From Chloroflexota bacterium (GTDB lineage Bacteria > Chloroflexota > UBA4733), in the NCBI GenBank assembly GCA_025980355.1, contig JAICXR010000152.1, positions 1 to 7,588 of the forward strand: a stretch of 7,588 nucleotides of DNA, read 5' to 3'. The translations under genes and the position numbers were made by a program. Of this stretch, positions 6,155-7,588 are shown one piece after another. The notes under the pieces were generated by a model, which saw only the letters and a program-made list of their open reading frames with translations, had not been told where the DNA came from and searched no databases. The number at the start of each line of letters is the position of its first letter. Position 1 is the stretch's first letter.

Positions 6155-6173
6155 TGACTGGAGGGCTGGTTTT

Positions 6174-6593
6174 ATGCGTCGGAAGAGTTTCGCCGGCATG
6201 CTCTGTCCCATCGCGCGGTCCTTGAACGTCGTGGGCGAGTGGTGGACGCTGCTGATCGTCCGCGATGCCTTTGATGGCGCCCGCCGCTTCGAGGATTTTC
6301 GCGCCACCGGCATCGCCGACAACATCCTGAGCACGCGGCTGGATTTGCTGGTGCGCGAGGGCATCCTGGAGCGCCGGGCCTACCAGGAGCACCCGCCGCG
6401 CTACGAATACCTGCTGACCGAAAAGGGCCGCGACCTCCTGCCGATCATCGTCGCCCTGGGCGTCTGGGGCCTGCGCTGGACCGATGGCCCGAAGGTTCCG
6501 CCGGGAGGCCCGAGCAAACCCAGCAGCGAAGCGATCCTGGCCGCCCTGCGCGACCGAGCGCCCGAGCACGCGGTCGCCGCCGGCAACGAATGA
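6174..6593 (+). CDS. HxlR-family winged-helix transcriptional regulator
   Basis: A 139-residue regulator of the HxlR (DUF24) family, dimeric winged-helix DNA-binding proteins that often control efflux or detoxification genes. Family features are clear: KSFAGMLCPIARSLNVVGEW (4-23) followed by WTLLIVRDAF, RRFEDFRATGIADNILSTRL (37-56) covering the recognition-helix region, and the wing in ILERRAYQEHPPRYEYLLT (64-82). Cys11 is the only cysteine; it sits where family members such as HypR carry a redox-sensing cysteine, so oxidant or electrophile sensing is possible but unproven. The ATG at 6174 has GGAGGG (6160-6165) 8 nt upstream. After about residue 103 comes a Pro/Gly/Ala-rich tail. The gene is transcribed divergently from the exporter across a gap with two matching palindromes. 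Confidence 0.87.
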   Translation: MRRKSFAGMLCPIARSLNVVGEWWTLLIVRDAFDGARRFEDFRATGIADNILSTRLDLLVREGILERRAYQEHPPRYEYLLTEKGRDLLPIIVALGVWGLRWTDGPKVPPGGPSKPSSEAILAALRDRAPEHAVAAGNE

Positions 6594-6635
6594 CGCCGCC
6601 GCGCAGAGAGCACGACCGATGAGCACTGGCGCGCT

Positions 6636-6965
6636 TTGGCGACGCCACGCCGCACGCCGCACGCCCGAGCGCGTGCTCTTGACCTTGTCGCCCGGACCAC
6701 CGGCGGCAGGCCGGTGTCGCGGCAGCAGGTGACGCGGGGCTACGCCAACGAGGTGTACCCCAGGGGCACGCTCCGGGAGCGGGCTGCCGACCGTCCATTG
6801 CTCCGGCAGGCTGGTTTCGGTGACGGCGACATCGACAGGATGTTGGAGATGATCCGGGATGACGGTGAGCGCTACCCTTGCCGCCAGCCCGTGCCCATAA
6901 TCCTCCGCACTACAATCGCTACAATAATGGCGGCACAGCGGCCCCACGGCGGAAGGCTATGCTGA
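6636..6965 (+). pseudogene. Possible remnant of an aminoglycoside-phosphotransferase-like gene
   Basis: The open frame holds ALDLVARTTGGRPVSRQQ then VTRGYANEVY (6675-6758), which resembles the N-terminus of APH-like small-molecule kinases (a G-Y-x-N-E-V-Y segment on the nucleotide loop). The sequence then departs from that pattern: no Lys-containing strand, no HGD catalytic loop, and the frame ends at TGA (6963-6965). The middle part (LLRQAGFGDGDIDRMLEMI) was not recognised and could derive from another gene. The only start is a TTG with no ribosome binding site. I read it as a fragment; the family assignment is weak, and chance coding in GC-rich DNA is possible. Confidence 0.3.
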
Positions 6966-7050
6966 CAGCGAGGTGATTGCCGAAGGGCAGTCGTTGGCGT
7001 CGTCCATCGTCCCGACGATCGTCATTCGGGCAGACGATCTGCTGGGCTGA
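6928..7050 (+). pseudogene. C-terminal remnant of a Uma2 (DUF820) putative nuclease
   Basis: This frame opens after a TAA at 6925-6927 and reads WRHSGPTAEGYADSEV, then IAEGQSLASSIVPTIVIRA, then DDLLG and TGA (7048-7050). Uma2 proteins, PD-(D/E)XK-like and abundant in Chloroflexota and cyanobacteria, end this way: a strand with V-Y/W-R, a G-Y segment, G-x-x-L-x-S-P-x-x-P, then a short I-x-x-D/E-L-F tail. The N-terminal catalytic part of about 140-150 residues is absent upstream in all three plus-strand frames I read. There is no start codon with a ribosome binding site. The fragment is therefore a decay product or a deletion scar. Confidence 0.55.
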
Positions 7051-7125
7051 AGTCGCCGCCGCTGCCTCCCGTCGCAGCGATGCCGGCACCCATCGTGGCA
7101 ACGCTGTCTACGGGCAACGACGCGA

Positions 7126-7168
7126 CAGTGGCGGCGCTGGTTCACGCCGACCGCGAGCGCCGCCACTG
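7126..7168. repeat. 13-bp perfect inverted repeat with 17-nt spacer
   Basis: CAGTGGCGGCGCT at 7126-7138 is repeated inverted as AGCGCCGCCACTG at 7156-7168. It ends 30 bp before the putative -10 of the RHH antitoxin gene. It might be an upstream operator, a relic terminator of the lost Uma2 gene, or part of a small mobile repeat. Nothing in the window decides between these. Confidence 0.5.
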
Positions 7169-7197
7169 CCGCAGGTCGCTCGATGGCGAGATTCCGG

Positions 7198-7203
7198 TAC
7201 AAT
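7198..7203 (+). promoter_or_regulatory. Possible -10 box of the RHH/DUF5615 operon
   Basis: TACAAT matches the -10 consensus at five of six positions and lies 41 bp before the antitoxin ATG. No good -35 is found 16-18 bp upstream, so the promoter may be weak or activator-dependent, or the match may be chance. Confidence 0.35.
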
Positions 7204-7244
7204 GGCGACGATGACGACAATCGTGACGAAGGAGGAGCTAGGCA

Positions 7245-7487
7245 ATGGGAGCGCCGATCAGTGTACGGCTCGGACGGGCGGTGGAAGAGCGAGTACGCCA
7301 AATCGCCGCGCTCGAGCACCGCTCCTACGCCGACACGATCCGGCTGCTCACCGAGGAGGCAATCAAGGGGCGCGACTTCCCGGACGTGATGTTCACCGAT
7401 GGGCCAACCGGCCGGCGCGCCACCCTTCGGCGTGGGCCGGATGTCTGGGAGATTGAGGCGCGCATTGCCTTGAACCAGGCGTCGTGA
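7245..7487 (+). CDS. RHH-type antitoxin of a DUF5615 toxin-antitoxin pair
   Basis: An 80-residue protein. Residues 4-9 (PISVRL) form a typical N-terminal beta strand of ribbon-helix-helix proteins, followed by helices VEERVRQIAALEHRS and YADTIRLLTEEAI. The C-terminal part, with VMFTDGPTGRRATL and GPDVWEI, resembles the tail seen in antitoxins that precede DUF5615 toxins. It should bind its own promoter as a dimer and neutralise the downstream toxin. The ATG at 7245 has GGAGGAG 7 nt upstream. The stop overlaps the toxin GTG by 4 nt (GTGA), a strong sign of coupled expression. CopG/MetJ-like or a DUF433-like partner are alternative labels; the role as partner of the next gene is fairly secure. 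Confidence 0.75.
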   Translation: MGAPISVRLGRAVEERVRQIAALEHRSYADTIRLLTEEAIKGRDFPDVMFTDGPTGRRATLRRGPDVWEIEARIALNQAS

Positions 7488-7588
7488 CGCCACGATTCCT
7501 CCTTGATGAGGACCTGCCTCCTGCTGTCGCCGCCGGAGCACGGCGGTTGGGCCTCGATGTCGTGTCCGTGCATGAGATCGGGCGCGCC
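7484..7588 (+). CDS. DUF5615 PIN-like toxin, N-terminal part (runs off the right edge)
   Basis: The 35 visible residues begin VTPRFLLDEDLPPAVA, then AGARRLGLDVVSVHEIGRA. This is the hallmark opening of DUF5615 (Mut7-C-like, PIN-fold) proteins: a strand ending in L-D-E-D-L-P whose acidic residues (Asp8, Glu9, Asp10) form part of the metal site, a helix, then the second strand D-V-V-S-V with H-E-I-G. Family members are usually about 110-125 residues and act as the presumed RNase toxin paired with a small upstream antitoxin. The GTG start overlaps the antitoxin stop (GTGA). Whether the rest is intact cannot be seen. Confidence 0.75.
   Translation, partial: MTPRFLLDEDLPPAVAAGARRLGLDVVSVHEIGRA

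Larger units (their letters stand above)
7051..7244. other. Intergenic stretch upstream of the second toxin-antitoxin pair
   Basis: No gene is supported here. A 44-codon frame (7080-7214) has no ribosome binding site and no recognisable features. The stretch contains a 13-bp inverted repeat (7126-7168), a -10-like TACAAT (7198-7203) and the strong antitoxin ribosome binding site GGAGGAG (7231-7237). Confidence 0.45.

Noticed and set aside
6698..6716. 7-bp inverted repeat CACCGGC...GCCGGTG as terminator of hxlR
   Set aside because: It lies over 100 nt after the hxlR stop and has no T-run; short GC palindromes of this size are frequent here.
6126..6947. 273-codon minus-strand frame across the hxlR gene and its promoter region
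   Set aside because: It is antisense to a clear HxlR gene, covers the operators, and has no recognisable domain or ribosome binding site.
7080..7214. 44-codon frame starting MPAPIVATLSTG upstream of the RHH antitoxin
   Set aside because: It has no ribosome binding site and no family features, and it overlaps the inverted repeat and the putative promoter.

Overview
This is a GC-rich bacterial window from a genome with short intergenic gaps. Taxonomy cannot be settled from sequence alone. The combination of a bacterial squalene operon (hpnC-hpnD-hpnE), a Tat-exported solute-binding lipoprotein with a long Ala/Ser/Thr linker, and several small toxin-antitoxin and Uma2-type genes or scars fits Chloroflexota (Thermomicrobia/Sphaerobacter-like). 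That is an inference of moderate-to-low confidence.

Layout from left to right. Positions 1-2016, minus strand: a compact operon hpnC > hpnD > hpnE whose genes overlap, with a good sigma70-type promoter at 2046-2075. hpnE runs off the left edge. The three products together convert two farnesyl diphosphates to squalene (HpnD makes presqualene diphosphate, HpnC makes hydroxysqualene, HpnE removes the hydroxyl), the precursor of hopanoids. Positions 2175-2214: a strong hairpin separates this operon from the next gene. Positions 2224-3837, minus strand: an ABC-type sugar/solute-binding lipoprotein with no permease or ATPase genes beside it, preceded by a leader of about 160 nt. Positions 4169-4511, plus strand: a small antitoxin-like gene overlapping by one base a RelE/ParE-like toxin that is cut short and frameshifted. 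Positions 4513-4541: a hairpin shared by converging genes. Positions 4549-6027, minus strand: a 14-TM DHA2 (EmrB/QacA-like) drug exporter. Divergent from it at 6174-6593, plus strand, is an HxlR-family regulator. The 146-bp gap between them carries two matching palindromes placed on the exporter promoter, so this looks like a complete regulator/efflux switch.

Positions 6594-7244 hold no convincing intact gene. I see a possible remnant of a phosphotransferase N-terminus, a clearer C-terminal remnant of a Uma2 (DUF820) nuclease, and a 13-bp inverted repeat. Positions 7245-7588, plus strand: a ribbon-helix-helix-like antitoxin overlapping by 4 nt the start of a DUF5615 PIN-like toxin, which runs off the right edge.

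I do not see a clearly new biological system. The most interesting points are the paired-operator HxlR/exporter switch, the antitoxin kept beside a broken toxin, and the decayed gene fragments next to an apparently intact second toxin-antitoxin pair.
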